A stretch of 64,000 nt of DNA from Armillaria gallica (Eukaryota; Basidiomycota; Agaricomycetes; Agaricales; Physalacriaceae). A model generated the notes under the pieces. It did no database searches. It was not told the origin of the DNA and saw only the letters and a list, made by a program, of their open reading frames with translations. Every line of letters starts with the position of its first letter. Position 1 is the first letter of the stretch. Location of the stretch: positions 813,501 to 877,500 of the forward strand of contig JBANDB010000019.1 of assembly GCA_037576215.1 (NCBI GenBank). The letters run 5' to 3'. Positions 11,098-23,404 of the stretch are shown here, piece after piece. The position numbers and the translations under genes are program-made.

Positions 11098-12773
11098 TTG
11101 AATGATGATCACTCACCCTGGATGATGCGTTCATGGATCACAAAGAGAAGGATGAGAAGAAGTAGCCCGGCCAAGACATCTGAAGTAGAACCTCCCGGGG
11201 GCCTCTCCAAGGTCGCCAGTCGTTCCTCAAGAGCGCAAGACCAATCATTTGCCTCTTTTTCAGCCTTAGCAGCTTCTGCTTCCTCTGCTAATTTCTGCTG
11301 CCTCTGACACTTCTCGGAGGCCCTGAGATCTGTCTACGGGATAAAGGATCAGAGTCAAGGAGAAAAGCCTAGGAACCCACTACTCACAGGCTTTTGCCAG
11401 ATATAGATACATGGACACTCACCGCCCATTTCTCTGCTGGCGATAAGATGTTGGTTACGAGAGGACTATGTCTGTAAAGATGGATCAGGTCAGCGCATCT
11501 CTTGAAGATGAAAAAAGTATCTACCGCTACACAGTAGATCGTACTCGTGTCTGATCATGTCATCATTTGGATGGACTGAAGGGATCACATTCAATTGGAA
11601 CATACCACTCTCATGCTGAAGACGCTGCACTAGATTTCCTGTAGCAATGTCAAAGACATTGACCATGCCATCTTCGCCGCCACAAACCAGAGCCTGGGCA
11701 TTCTCCTCCGCGAAAGCGCATTTTTTAGGGTACCTATGATGTGCACCCGAGTCAAGGCTGTGGGTGGGACAGGTAGCATCCACAGGTTGATAGACATCGA
11801 AGGTGTTGCTTTCCAGATTATGGATGGCCATGGTATTGCGGTCAGGAGAGAATGCTGCAGATCCGCTGAACATCAAACAAAGTCAGAATGGAACACCTTG
11901 ATGGCCGCTGAGGGAAAGGGAAAATAGCTTACACCGTGCCATTGAGCTCGATCGGAGGCGAGAGGCTGACTCCAGTCAAAGCATTGTACAAAAGTGTAGT
12001 AAACTTCATTTTACACAAAGACAGATAAATCATTTGTATGCAGGTAACTTACAATTTGCTATTATAGAGCATGTGTATGATGATTTGTGCGTTGTTGTTG
12101 CCTTCAAAGGCCAGGTTGCGGGGAATATCCCCCACATCAACCCCCCAGAGTTGGGTCAAAGTGACTGTAGCAGTATCAGGTACTAGTGCTGGCAGGCTCG
12201 AGAAGTAATGTACTAGAATCCTCAATGGAAAAAACCTTGACCATTCCCATATGGCTAGCGACAGCGAAACAACTATTGGCAGAGTCAACCGCTTGGCATT
12301 CGACCAGGCTGTCAAATACATTGGTCATTGTAGCCTTCTGTGTATTGAACTCCTGCATCGTATCAGGAAATGATATCCTTTCAAACGAAAAAAGAGGCGG
12401 TCGGCGACTCACAGGCATACATTTAGACATGGGGATACCTGACACCAGACCTCTGCCTGTGCCAACAAGGAGCACGATTGGGTTCGACGCGGCAGGACGA
12501 GGGTCATAATATAGGTCTATTGCTGTGACCTGACCCCACCACCAGTCCCACACACTTTGACAACATTCACCACTTTTGAGATCCCAGCAGCGAATGGTCT
12601 GGTCGTCACCTGCAATCCGAGGTTACATGAAAAGACGTGGATAATGATCAAAGGCTAGGTATTAACAGACCTCCACTGATAAGTGTGTCTCCAGCATGCC
12701 AGAAAATCAGACAGTTGACAGTGCCATCTACGTCTAGAGACTGCATAAATTGATATTCCATGGCATTTGACAT
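11098..12773 (-). CDS. WD40-type beta-propeller protein with C-terminal coiled coil and membrane anchor
   Basis: From the ATG at 12773 a first exon (to 12671) joins by GTCTGT...TTGCAG to an exon at 12609 giving SGGDDQTIRCWDLKSGE, a textbook WD repeat. Later blades read ASHMGMVKVFSI, MAIHNLESNTFDVYQP and VCGGEDGMVNVFDIATG. The last exon encodes an Ala/Glu-rich coiled coil (AEEAEAAKAEKEAND) and a hydrophobic segment LAGLLLLILLFVIHER near the end, suggesting a tail-anchored scaffold. WD40 propellers mediate protein-protein contacts; the partner is unknown. Reading frame shifts by one base near 12180 and again around 12049, so the gene may be mildly damaged or have an intron I misplace. Enclosed by inverted repeat copies 1 and 2. 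Confidence 0.6.
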
Positions 12774-13191
12774 TGAAAGGGATAAGTCGGGAGTGAAAGA
12801 GAAAACTTGAGTGTGGGGATGGATGAAAGGGAGATGAAGAGGTGACAGATCCTGGTATGGGAAGTGAGTGGCAATGAGAGTGACAATGGCAAGACACATG
12901 CATAAAAATACATTGCCGGGATTGAGCATATGTAGCCAGGGCCATCTAGGGCTGAGTCAGTGCAGTGACTTCCGAAAAGAGATTCGAGGATAAAGGAACA
13001 TTGAATGATGAAAACAGCCTTGTTCCACAAAAGGAAATAGCAAGCACCCTAACTGAATGTTTGTGCTTTTGGAACCTGTGGAAAAGATATTTAATTGAAG
13101 TCGAAAGTGAAGAGCTTGACACTATGCCCATTTCCCAGTCGCTCTTTCTAGTCTAAATCTTGTGTAAATCTTCTTAATTCCCTCTGAACAG
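12774..13191. promoter_or_regulatory. Divergent intergenic region between two cargo genes
   Basis: About 420 bp separate the start of the minus-strand WD40-type gene and the plus-strand gene at 13192, so both promoters must lie here. AT-rich stretches near 13085-13100 could serve the plus gene. I see no defined operator or recognised element. Confidence 0.4.
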
Positions 13192-14063
13192 ATGTCTCCT
13201 TACATTGAGCGCCATCTACCCCTCATCACACCACAAATCAATTTTCGACGCATCTCTTCCCAACCATTGCCGATCATCACTCCGCGAATCGACTTCAACC
13301 ACATTGCCCGGCGAAGAGGTGCTCAAAGGCCAGCACCCGTCGCATTGGCTGGTCCCATCCACATAGTACCGCAGGCCAGTCCTTCAACGAATCCACAAGT
13401 GGCGAGTCCCGAAGCTGGTATGAATCCACAAGCAACGACTCCAAATCCACAAGCAACGAATCCAAATCCACAAGCAATGACACCCGGAGCTGGTCCATCG
13501 AATCCACAAGCAACGACTCTGCAAGCGGGTCCCTCTAGTCCCCTTGAGGATCCAAAGTACAAAAGACCATCTGGCGAGCCATCAAAGGCATACAACTTGG
13601 AGAAGAAGCTTGTGGAGGAATGTGGATGGTCGTCGGAGGACTTTGAGTGTATCAAGGTAAGCGGTATTATGTGATCATCGTTCCTCAAATCTAATCTTTC
13701 GATCCTGATCAGGGCGAAGTCAAGGCTTGGGCATTCCAGGAAATAGGGCTCAAGCTTTGCTACAGAATGCAGCTGAAGAAGAACCCACTTAGGATTGACT
13801 GTATTATTGGGAAGGTGAGACTTCTTACCTACTTGCCATCGGCAAGTTTCCTGAAATCATGCATGAAGGCACAGAGCAAATACCCATGGCTGAAGCCGTA
13901 CAATATCTGCTGGCCAGTTCGTGCTATGCTTAAGATCATCCTCAAGAATGGGTCACAGAATTATCGACAAAGGCATTGTATAAGGGATGAGGTGAGTGGT
14001 GCTCCCTGGTCTTGGCACCATCCTAACTCTTCCCAGTCTCCTTCTATGGAGGGTGAAATTTAA
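13192..14063 (+). CDS. Pro/Asn/Gln-rich protein with tandem NPQATTP repeats, two exons
   Basis: Exon 1 runs 13192-13656 (155 codons), then GTAAGC...CTGATCAG, and exon 2 runs 13713-14063; phases agree, giving 271 aa, or 256 aa if the 45-bp GTGAGT...CCCAG stretch near 13991 is removed. Residues about 65-110 hold tandem repeats on the theme NPQATTP. The C-terminal half is basic and well folded in character: KAYNLEKKLVEECGW, then YPWLKPYNICWPVRAMLK, a Trp-rich pattern seen in fungal proteins of unknown role. No catalytic motif seen. Divergent from the WD40-type gene; both lie within the repeat-bounded cassette. Function unknown. Confidence 0.65.
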
Positions 14064-14410
14064 AGCTCAGAAGGTTAGAGAGCACTGTGTCACCATGTTT
14101 GGAGCTGTCATCTTGTAATATATTGTTTCTTCTCTGGTAGAGGACATAATTAGCGTACAATAATCCAGAGATAATAAATACTGTCATTCACTCATACAAT
14201 ATCATCTAGTAGATAAAAAGGGGTCATGTCGGTGTGTTGGATGCATGGAGTCCAATTGATTGTGTTCGGCGAGGAGAGACCTTTCCTCTGGAATGCAACA
14301 CGATGCATCTGACTGCGAGTAGGAATATGCAACGAATGTCAAGGGCGTTCAGCAGTGGGGCCCCACTCTGAAAGAGCAATATAGACCGTAAATAGTTATA
14401 TCTAAGGGGG
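14064..14410 (+). other. 3' flank of the 13192 gene, duplicated at 43.4-43.6 kb
   Basis: Sequence from about 14110 (GTTTCTTCTCTGG, GGACATAATTAG, ACAATAATCCA, TTGTGTTCG) is shared with 43385-43570. It forms the right cargo edge of cassette 1 and joins repeat copy 2. No gene seen. Confidence 0.6.
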
Positions 14411-15660
14411 GGGACATTTGAGATTATGATAGCAAGCAAGGGGGAAAAGCATGAGAAATTGATTGTGGGAGCCAGATCAGGCATGAAATTGGTTATCTCC
14501 TCGAGCTGTGGATTTAGGGGAGTCAAGAAATTCAGCCAATGAATCTAGCCAAGAGAGAACGTTCCCATGGTTTTCCTCTCTTGTCACCGGCATTCACTAT
14601 ATAGCACTGAATTTCAGCGCTTCAGTTGTTCGCGTCGTACTCGAGGAGAATATGCAGGAATTGATGTACCAGGTAAGATTGTGTGTCTCACTCGAGGCTT
14701 TTACTGACATAGAAATTGCAGCGATTTGGTGGACGGGGATGGATAAGAGAGGGATGATGAAACTAAGAGTGATGCCAGTGCGTTCCCATGTCCTGGACAG
14801 ATAGAGAGATTGACCTTCTGATGGTTTTCATTCTTCACAGATATCAGCTGCCCCCTTATCGTCACTATGAAGGTCATCACATGGGCCAGGAGCCGACGTC
14901 GAATCGATGACACTCAAGGATGCTGTGATGCCCTGGGCAGATAGTCTCGAATTCGCCGATAAATATGTGTGTTAGCCTCATTATTCATGAGGAAATACAC
15001 TTCAGGCTGATCCCATTTTTGTAGTGTGCCATCAGTCAACATCGTTCTCCTCGACTTTGGCCAACTCGTTGTCAGCATGTTCTGTCCTTACTCTCCAATG
15101 AACACCGAGATACCTTCTCTCGATATTTCACAACACGAATGTGACCAGTAAAGATCTCATTGGATTCTGTACCGATGCCAAAGGCAGTTCCGCCCCCCAA
15201 AAAGGAGTACAGGATCGTTCTCATTTCGCTTATGCCAAGGAAGACTAATCGTAGTGTATCTGGTACGAATATTTACTGTATGGACACCAGAAAACGATGA
15301 TGTGGTCAAGGCTGCACAATGAAGACTGCTGCAAACATGATGGCCTCGTAATGAATTATCATCAGTCCACCATTGTTACCTGATCATACTCTTACTGATT
15401 CAGATTTTTCATATAGTGAGTCAGGATGTCGCACATCTCTTAGGGGAGCAGTCATGACCAGGATTTGAACCAGAGGCCATCCAGATTTAGAAGTTGCTGA
15501 GGACTCACCCAGCAACTTTACCTCCTCCTCCAGGTAGTTTCCTGTCACCAACACTGCGTGGGGTACTATCAAGTATCTCCAAGCTTGCGAGGGAGTTTGT
15601 GAAGCCCTGCTCTGCTCATGGACCAAACCGATCCTTCTGACTCTCAGCGAGTCGAAGGAG
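14411..15660 (+). repeat. Dispersed repeat copy 2 (F-box side right)
   Basis: Same order of blocks as the other copies. It starts with GATAGCAAGCAAGGGGGAAAAG, contains CTCGAGGAGAATATGCAGGA, then two intron-like stretches bounded by GTAAGA...TTGCAG and ...TTCACAG, then the complement of the tRNA-like core with B-box (GGATTTGAACC on plus, 15461-15471), and ends with GCCCTGCTCTGCTCATGGACC. Inverted relative to copy 1 across about 3.9 kb. No intact ORF. Confidence 0.9.
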
Positions 15661-15769
15661 ACTTGCATACGGCAACAATGTTGCACTGCCTATGCGATTC
15701 ACTTGATTCTGATCTGCATCCCTCCTTCTTCTCTTCGACCATGTTGCTGCAGACTCGCCAGGCCCTTCC

Positions 15770-16190
15770 CGTACCTTTTCTGGGGTCTGACCCCTTCCAC
15801 TTATGTATCCACTACCTCTCCCAATGACCACCTTGTGATTTTTCATTGCCTCCAACCCGCGAACTCATTTGGATTGCCACCATTTGCACACAAAATTTCT
15901 GGAGATCATAATTTGTACAACGTTGTGGGACGTAATATCCGTCAAAGGACGTCACCTCTCCTCGACGTGCATTCGGCTCTCACTCGATCTCAGTTCTTCA
16001 ATAGCAGTCGAGCGGCCTCTCCTTGAAAGATTCCTCACCCTTACCCTCCCTTCTTCCCACTCAAAGATATCCTTTACCCCAGCTAGAAAACCGCTCCTCC
16101 CCTGTCGAAGCAGATTGCATGACTGTGCGTGTTTCACATTCAGAGTCTCTACTGCTGTCCCCACCTTTACATTTCCCAGCAGCATTTAAG
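15770..16190 (+). pseudogene. F-box gene relic downstream of repeat copy 2
   Basis: Matches the first ~620 bp of the F-box family with frameshifts and stops: CCACTACCTCTCCCAATGA near the F-box, GGATTGCCACCATTTGCAC, then GTCGAGCGGCCTCTCCTTGAAAG, corresponding to residues around VEQPLLERVL of the intact copy. It ends near 16190 in unrelated sequence. Closest relative in the window is the inverted relic at 8722-9010. Confidence 0.75.
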
Positions 16191-16701
16191 TTCTCATAGC
16201 GCTGACCATATACTGACGTATTCATTTCTTTGTGACAGATTCCCTAAGTTGTCCATATTTTGATTAGTCTGTGCATGCCGGTTTTCATTAATTGAACCCA
16301 GTCATCGCTATCAGTGCAGGCAATGTCATTTGCTGTTTCTGTAGTAGACGGATGTTGTCAGGATGTGTACTTACATTTTGCTATTGAATCCTATCTCTGC
16401 AGTCCTAGGCTGCATGTATAGATACTGGAAACCATACAGTTTTCGAAGTCAATATGCCTTACTTGTGCGTGTTTTCACCATTGGTGCTACGAGCGTTGTT
16501 CATTCAAGATGGATATGGCATAGTCTACCTGCATTCAAAAAGAACATCTCTATTGGAGGTTCGACCTCTTTGAGCTGAGCACTGTGGGAATATGCTAATG
16601 AAGAACATACACGGCCTTTTCATACCTCCAGTTACATGCATCATTAGGCATCCAAGTCCAACATGTCCAATTCGCCGTCTTCAGCAATTTCCGCATTCTG
16701 G
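16191..16701. other. No gene seen
   Basis: Between the F-box relic and the 3' end of the Plavaka-type gene. No coding frame, repeat or RNA gene recognised; the right part may be 3' flank of the transposase gene. Confidence 0.4.
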
Positions 16702-19700
16702 TCAAGTAAGTGGCTCACGTCGTCGGGCTCGGGTTCGCGTTTTGGGACAAGGGCTAGAATCTAAACGGAAGACGTCAGATATATAGGTACTTAATAGAAT
16801 GAGTTTCCTGACTCTGGACAATGGCAAAACTGCAGAAACTGGCTGGTCCTCCCACACCATATTGCATCGGACAAAGTGCTTGCTTACTGCTCTTGCATCG
16901 AGGATTTCGAGCGTATCCGTTAGATTCTGGCCCCATAACCTTCCACCCAGTATGTCAAATTCCTTAAAGGGATCACAGTCCACAGACACACTTTCCAGGC
17001 GACAAACAGTCACATAGACTTGCGATGGGTCAGCAGGATTAGGTTGCAAAATATACCTGATAACCATGGGTATTTCACTGCTGATTGTGTTATCACCACC
17101 TTTGCCTTTTCCTTTGCCTCCATTGATATCAGTGAACACCTGGCTGTTTCCTTTGTGCCTCGAAGCGACAGAATATGTTGTTCCTTTGAACCTGTATTAG
17201 CTAATCTTCCTTACAGTGGGTCGAAGCGCCTCCCTAAAGTGCGGACTGCTTTGGAAGGCCTCTATGACTTCCTGCAGTGTTCTGACCACTTGCCGCCTGA
17301 GGGTTTCCGACATGGCCTTCCCAGGAACTTGGATCCGGGTATCTAGTACAGAAAGAGCAGTCTCCCTCGACTGTCCTGATACTAGTCGATTGATCGCATC
17401 TGAACATTTCTTCAGAATGTTAGGGATGGACCCGCTGGTCTGGAGAATACGGAAATTCAATCTGTGATGCTAAGATCTTGATATCGTCTCCTCGTATTCT
17501 CCTTTTGATATATTAGGACATACGGAACAACAAATACAGCCAGGTTCTGAAGCTCACCAGGTTTGTAATTAGTGGATATCCTTTGCAGCTGACCGATTGC
17601 CCTCTCGAATGGGAATGCCCACCATCCTTGCGCTGGACCATATAATGCCAGGTATTCCTCTATATGCATTGACATATGATGATTGGGATGACACTCATAA
17701 GAGGAAAACAATGCTTGGAGACGTGAGCAATAGGCCATCATGTGATTGGTGTAAATTTTCCCATGTTCAGCTGACGTTTCGTATGACGTAGCCACAATAA
17801 CAGCGCTGACAAGGTCCATAGTGAGCCTGAGTAGCTCCTTTCTTTGCGGTGAGGCATTTGACCACATCAGAATGAGCGACAGTGGTATAAAAGTGAGCCC
17901 TAGCACCCACCATTGATCAGCCTTCAGTTTACCATCGCTCTTGTTTCCTCCAACTTTAGCTGGAACGGAAGTAAGCCAGGACAGCTTGACCGTAGTGCCT
18001 AGATCTCTCCAGAAGGTCTCCAGCTCATCCTTGGTGGTGACGGTTCCAGCCTGGTAACCCAAGGTAGGTTTGGGTGCCTGAGCCACTTCTGGTTGTTTTT
18101 CACATTGTAAAAATGATAAAGGTTGGCATAGAAAGAACAAGTAGCAGTAATGGATACTTACCCAAGCCAGAATTTTCAGTACCAACAATTCCTTGGGCAT
18201 AAGTAGTGGATTGTCGCTAATCCTGGATGACCCTCCTGGCTTCATCACAAGTCGGTCTGCCTGCTTGTCATGCCATTCCTCCTGTCTTTTAGTCACATCA
18301 AGATCAAGGCAGTTGAGTGACCGAGCAACATGGTAGAGAGCAGGTTGGTGCTTTTTGAGGAGAGCTCCTTGCAGCGCAAGACACTCTGTAGGGTCTTCGT
18401 TCAGCAACTGGAGGGATAGCGGGTGCTCGAGCATAGATATTATGTCTGAGAGAAAGTTTTGAATGTTTTTGAGGTTCAAATTCTTCCTCTGGGCCAAGGC
18501 AGTATCGATGATGTTGGATGGGATAACGGAGGGAATATCTACAATGACCACCTTTAAGTTCTTCAAGTTCTTCTGCTTCTTAGCTGCGACCTCATTTGGC
18601 TTGTTCTTCTGAACCCGAAAGCCAAGAACCCCATGAAAGTGCTCCTTGATAACGCTGGGAAAGAGATTATGCATGCAATCCATGACAATCATTCGTGACA
18701 GGTCAAAATAAGGTAGCAGTAAGAGGCAGGTCCATCATTGCCCAGATTTCTTGAAAAACTCATTGGCAGATGCCGCCTTGGGAGTGTCAGCATATCGCTG
18801 GGCCCATTGTCTGGTGTCGTTGTTGGTTCTTCGCACCCAGGAATGAAGGTTGAAGTCATTGTATCCCTGGAATATCCCTGGTTTGTCTGCAGCAACGTGG
18901 AGATGCTCCAAGGGGACTGGACCAGCTGCAGTGTCTGAGGGTTGGGCATTATTTCCACTACTGGCACCAGCAGAAGTATTGAGATTGTCGATGCCTCCGC
19001 CTCTAGGAAGTTTGTCTTCATCGTCTTTTGTATGCCGGCGACTCCAGCAAACATTACAGAAACACCGATGACCACAACTACCAAAACCACCGAATTTACG
19101 TGCTGCTGGAAGGTCACATATGATGAGGACCAAAGCAGCCCTGATGAGTCTTCCGTAGAGATATTCGCACGTCCTGCTATATTGAACACTGTCATACCAC
19201 AATTTTCAGAAAAAGTCAACGATGGGGGAGAAGTACGACTGAATACCATCCGATGAGGGTTCATGAGGCCCCAGAATGATGCCAGCCAAGAAGAGATTTT
19301 TGGGCTTGAATCGCTCTTCAGGAGGTAGATTGAGACAAGCAATGAACAGGGCCCCAACCGATACCTTCTTCCCTGCCATTTTATTAGATAACGGGTTGAA
19401 GCTGTCAAATCCGGCAGCAAAGATATATCGACCTTCCCCTTTTGCACCTAAGCTGAAATGTTGGCTGTCCTCCCAATTGAACTCTCATATGAGAGAACCA
19501 TCCATTACATCCTTTGACGCTGCATCTGGGTCTTGGGGCTGAGTCACATCATTCCAACTGGCATCCAACTTGCTTTCAACACCCGGATGTGACAGGAAGC
19601 CGCCTAGCCAGTCATGGAAGTCAAAAGAGATAAAACACTTCAATGGAACATATTGAAGCACACCATTTGTTGAGCATGGCCTCAGTAAAGGTGTCTTGCA

Positions 19701-20862
19701 CGCCGGAGATCGGTTATAATGGCAATATTGGCAAAAGTTATCGTATGTGGGGAAAGGAGAATCGGCCATTGTCAAATGAGGTGCATAAATATGATTGCAC
19801 TTGGGGCACACAGCATACACGGTGTACTTGCTCTCAAGCAGAAAATGGTGCAGAGTGGATGGAATGTCATGGGGGAACTTGTTGAGAAGGTCTTGATCAG
19901 ACTGCAGCATAGAAATGCTGGATTGTATGGCCACATGCTCCATCAATGCCTCAACAATGATCTTGGTCATGTCCAAGAGCCAGGAGCAACCACGTCTGGA
20001 TAAAAGAAGGATGGTACTGCACGTGGCAATCATATATCTGACCAGAACGAAAACCGGGTTACTGTTCTCTAGAAGGGTCTTGAAGCGATGTTCTGGGGGG
20101 GAAAGCGCTCATCAGAATTGGTCCTCGGAAGAGTTTTTGTGACTCACTGGTATTGAGAGTATTGATGCTCAAGTTAACTTTCCTCCTTTCCTTTTGCACG
20201 TAATCATACCGTGAACGAATTAGCCTGAAGGATGCAATACAATTGTCCAGCTCAGCATCAAGTCCATCAGCCATCCCTCTCAAGAATTTGAATCTCTTTT
20301 GCTTTCGGATAATGTTGGCCCTTTGCTTCAACGAAATACATTCGTCGTTGTGGCCATTGACAAGCATTACGACGTTCTCTAGCTCCACGTCCCATAATGC
20401 TGTCGGATCAGGCAATCCTTTCAGGATGCCCTTGATCTCGTCGATCCGATCGTGGATGGATCCATAAACATCTGCACCCTCTAATTTTTTAGCCTTGGTC
20501 ATTGAAGGAGGCTTAGGGGGAGGAGATGGTGGTTGCAGCGTGAGGGTGACTTGTGAGAGGAGAGTTGCAAGATGGTCTTCATCCTCCTGTACCTTCACTA
20601 GAGCAGCATCGACCATGCACCTGGTTATGTTCTGTTCATCTTTTGCTGCATGTTCTCGCCATACATCGGGCTTTAAGAGACGACCGTACTGTCCCATTGT
20701 GATGTTGTAGAATAAATTGCACTTCTCTGCAGTGCACGTACACCTGCACAGGCTGCAAATACCTCAGTAATATCAAGACCAAAAAATCCAGAAAGCTTAC
20801 GCCATCTGATTTGCAGTTGCTGAGCGTAGGTGAGGAGAGGAGAGGTCAAGGAAATTGGCCAT
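16702..20862 (-). pseudogene. Plavaka/CACTA-like (Tnp2-type) transposase relic
   Basis: This agaricomycete DNA-transposon protein normally mediates cut-and-paste movement. A first exon from ATG 20862 joins (GTAAGC...TTTGCAG) to a Cys-rich start, ALCRCTCTAEKCN. Then come NSNPVFV, RRGCSWLLDMTKIIVEAL, a zinc-ribbon-like CPKCNHIY...CQYCHYNRSP, FDFHDWLGGFLSHPGVE, SFNPLSNKMAGKK, GHRCFCNVCWSRRH, PYFDLSRMIVMDCMHNLF, MSMHIEEYLALYGP...FPFERAIGQLQ and a C-terminal CRLESVSVDCDPF part; this order matches family members I know. Three in-frame stops interrupt it: TGA 19206-19208, TGA 18735-18737 and TAG 17470-17472. The frame is otherwise kept across about 1,150 codons, so decay looks recent. No terminal inverted repeats found. 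Confidence 0.85.
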
Positions 20863-21275
20863 GATAACAAAATCAGATGGAACTCCATTATATCGCTCTA
20901 CAGCTGTGACATGCTAATAATAGTAATAATAGCACTGACCTCATACAAATATTGATTTTACCACAATAACGTCCTTGTCCTGCTTTCCGGAACATGGATA
21001 ATTCATTAGTGGTCTGCAGACTTTTTTGAAGTATTACATGGGTTATAGTACTCTAAACATTCATGAAACGAGGAAACGGCTAGAGAAAGTGTAATATTTA
21101 AAGATCTCTGTCCACTGACAGCTCGATCAGTGCTATCAGGAGTCCTCATTGTTTTGACACCAACTATATTTTGGTGCACCACATACTCGAGAGGATCGTA
21201 TGCAAAACCAATTGCAAGAGGTTCTCAGCATCGAACTTTGCCATGCTACTATGGTCTCGGGGATCCAGGTGCTCC
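20863..21275. other. Upstream flank of the transposase relic
   Basis: About 410 bp between the transposase start and fragments of another minus-strand gene. AT-rich, no conserved element recognised. Confidence 0.35.
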
Positions 21276-23250
21276 TTAGGCATAGAGATGGTCAGGCAGT
21301 GGCAGTAGGCAATTCAGATTCATTGGCGAGTATGAAAAGCAGGTCAGAAAGTTTCCTTTGTTTCGACTAACCCAGCCTGCTTCGGCTGCGTGGGCCAGCA
21401 CATCAATATTGTCACTGGAAGGAATGCTACCAGGTTGCAGTGAGGTCAGTAGTCTTTTGTGAAGTGTGGCGAATCCTTTATTAAAATGGGATGCGAGGTA
21501 GGAAACTACACAATATAGAAGGTGAAATGTTAGCAAAAAAAGAGAACTTCACATGAGTGACCTCCCTGTCGAACTTAATGCACTCAGCCAACTGAGCTTC
21601 TGTCCTCTTTGATGCTTCCTGGGCCGAGTCTTCTGCTGCTTTCGCCTTCTCTTTAATCTCGAGTCTCGACCAGGTCCCTGCGAGCTGCTGTGAGCTAAAG
21701 CAAACCCAAAATTAAGATCAGTTAGTGGATAAGAAGAAAAGTGACACATACTTGCTTTTGCAAGCTTGCAACAATGGGCTTGCTGCTGGAATGGGTGACA
21801 ATTGTAGCTAACTGGAGTTAGCTGGAAAAATAATGGCATGTGCAATGCGAGGAGTTTGATAGCCCACCCCATCAAGAATTTCCTCAAAAATCCTTATGAG
21901 ACCGCGGCACTACGATGCATATCAGAGACACGAGAACTCGAGAAACTGAACCACCTTTTCACATTCCATCTGAACCAGCCATTCCTTGTCAGCTTCACGT
22001 TCAGCAGGATCCATCAGATGTCGTGATGTTCAGGTATGAAAGGAGAGCCTTGACTGGACAGAATTGTACCTGGGTACAGATATTCTCCAGAACACCATGC
22101 AATCGATGATGTTGTCTTGTGTTGGGCTGTTCTGAACATCACGCTCGACCACATGAGTCTGACGAACTGTCTTGGCTTCCCATGAAAGGAAGGAAAATAA
22201 TTTTGAGGTAAACTCTTTCATTCAACTCTGTAGTGTTAGGTGCTAGCTTTCCTTTTAAGCCAACGCTGACATTGATGGTCCAGGTGACTGGACAGCGGTG
22301 GATGCCTAAGATGATTGGACATTGAATATGACTCCAGCAAGTCTAACTCGGTGAATGGACCGAGGCCAGTGACTCGAAGATTTTGGGTGACAAGTGCAGC
22401 AGATATGTTGTTCATGAAGTTGAAAAGCATAATTATCGATGTGGGAGATGGAGGGTAGCTGTATGAATGAAGAGTCAGCACAAGTAAGTCCACCAACAAG
22501 GAAGACCATCTAAGTGCAATGGGATTGACATGATATACCAGATAGAAGCCATGTTGTCTTGGTAAATATGAGGCGCTTATCATGAGCGACCTCAAAGATA
22601 GCCTTCACCAAAGGCTCAAAAAACTATTTTTACTCCTATGTAAAGACTGTCAGCGACATCAAGAGTAATATGAAAGAAACATGCCCTGCCAGTCTGAGTT
22701 GCCCAGAATGAATGTCTAACACCAGACATTTATCCTCATCAACCAAAATTTGACGTAGGCTGGTCCCTCTGCTTTCCTGAAGCAGAATTTAGTGGGTGTG
22801 GTGTGTGTACCGGAACCAGGTCCCAAAGGAACGGTCGTGTCCACAGCCCTAACATGGCAAGCAATATGCTGTCGCCACGAATGGTAGTCTTGTCAAAGCA
22901 CCCGGCAATGTTCTCAGCCTCTTCTGCAAATTTTGATCCCTTCAATTTATCTTGGAAGGTCTCAGCTCAGATACCAAGAAGAGAAGTAACTTTATAACTA
23001 CCTTCTATGAAAAATTTGGTGCGATGCCTGATAAAGAGAGATCCGGGGTGGAACAGGAGGATAATCTCAATAGCAGGCGCTGGATCTGCAGTGAGGGGAT
23101 CTGTCAAGTAGCCTTTGTCGCAGTGCCCTTGGCGGAGAAGCCCCACTCCGCTCCCGGTCTCAGTACATTTCAATCCGCACGGCCGTCTTGCTAGGTATTG
23201 TCAACAGCAATTTCAAGGGTAATGGCTCCTCATAATTGGTAGGACTCTAG
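21276..23250 (-). pseudogene. Fragments of an unrecognised multi-exon gene, part coiled coil
   Basis: Open minus-strand blocks, most with splice-like edges, run in order: KFFIEGSYKVTSLLGI, an in-frame TGA at 22967-22969, then FQDKLKGSKFAEEAENIAGC; later LRVTGLGPFTELDLLES, MKEFTSKLFSFLSWEAK, AEREADKEWLVQMECEKVV, RIFEEILDGVGYQTPRIA, a charged coiled coil (RLEIKEKAKAAEDSAQEASK) and ASHFNKGFATLHKRLLTS. I could not join all exons in frame. The coiled-coil type recalls the genes at 31 and 35 kb but no homology is clear. No known family recognised. Confidence 0.4.
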
Positions 23251-23404
23251 GAAGCGGTTGGATGCCTGGCCTCAGGAATTCGCTGTCACCATTAAGTTGC
23301 AGCTACAGGTTGTTGCTCCAGATGAAGGTCAAAGTAACCATAACCAGGTTGTTTTGGTGGGACAGGTCGGACCACGGGTTCCCGTCCAGCTCCTTGTGCT
23401 CCAT

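Noticed and set aside
19485..20033. Separate 182-codon gene
   Set aside because: Its content continues directly into the neighbouring transposase exons; it is one exon of the Plavaka-type relic.
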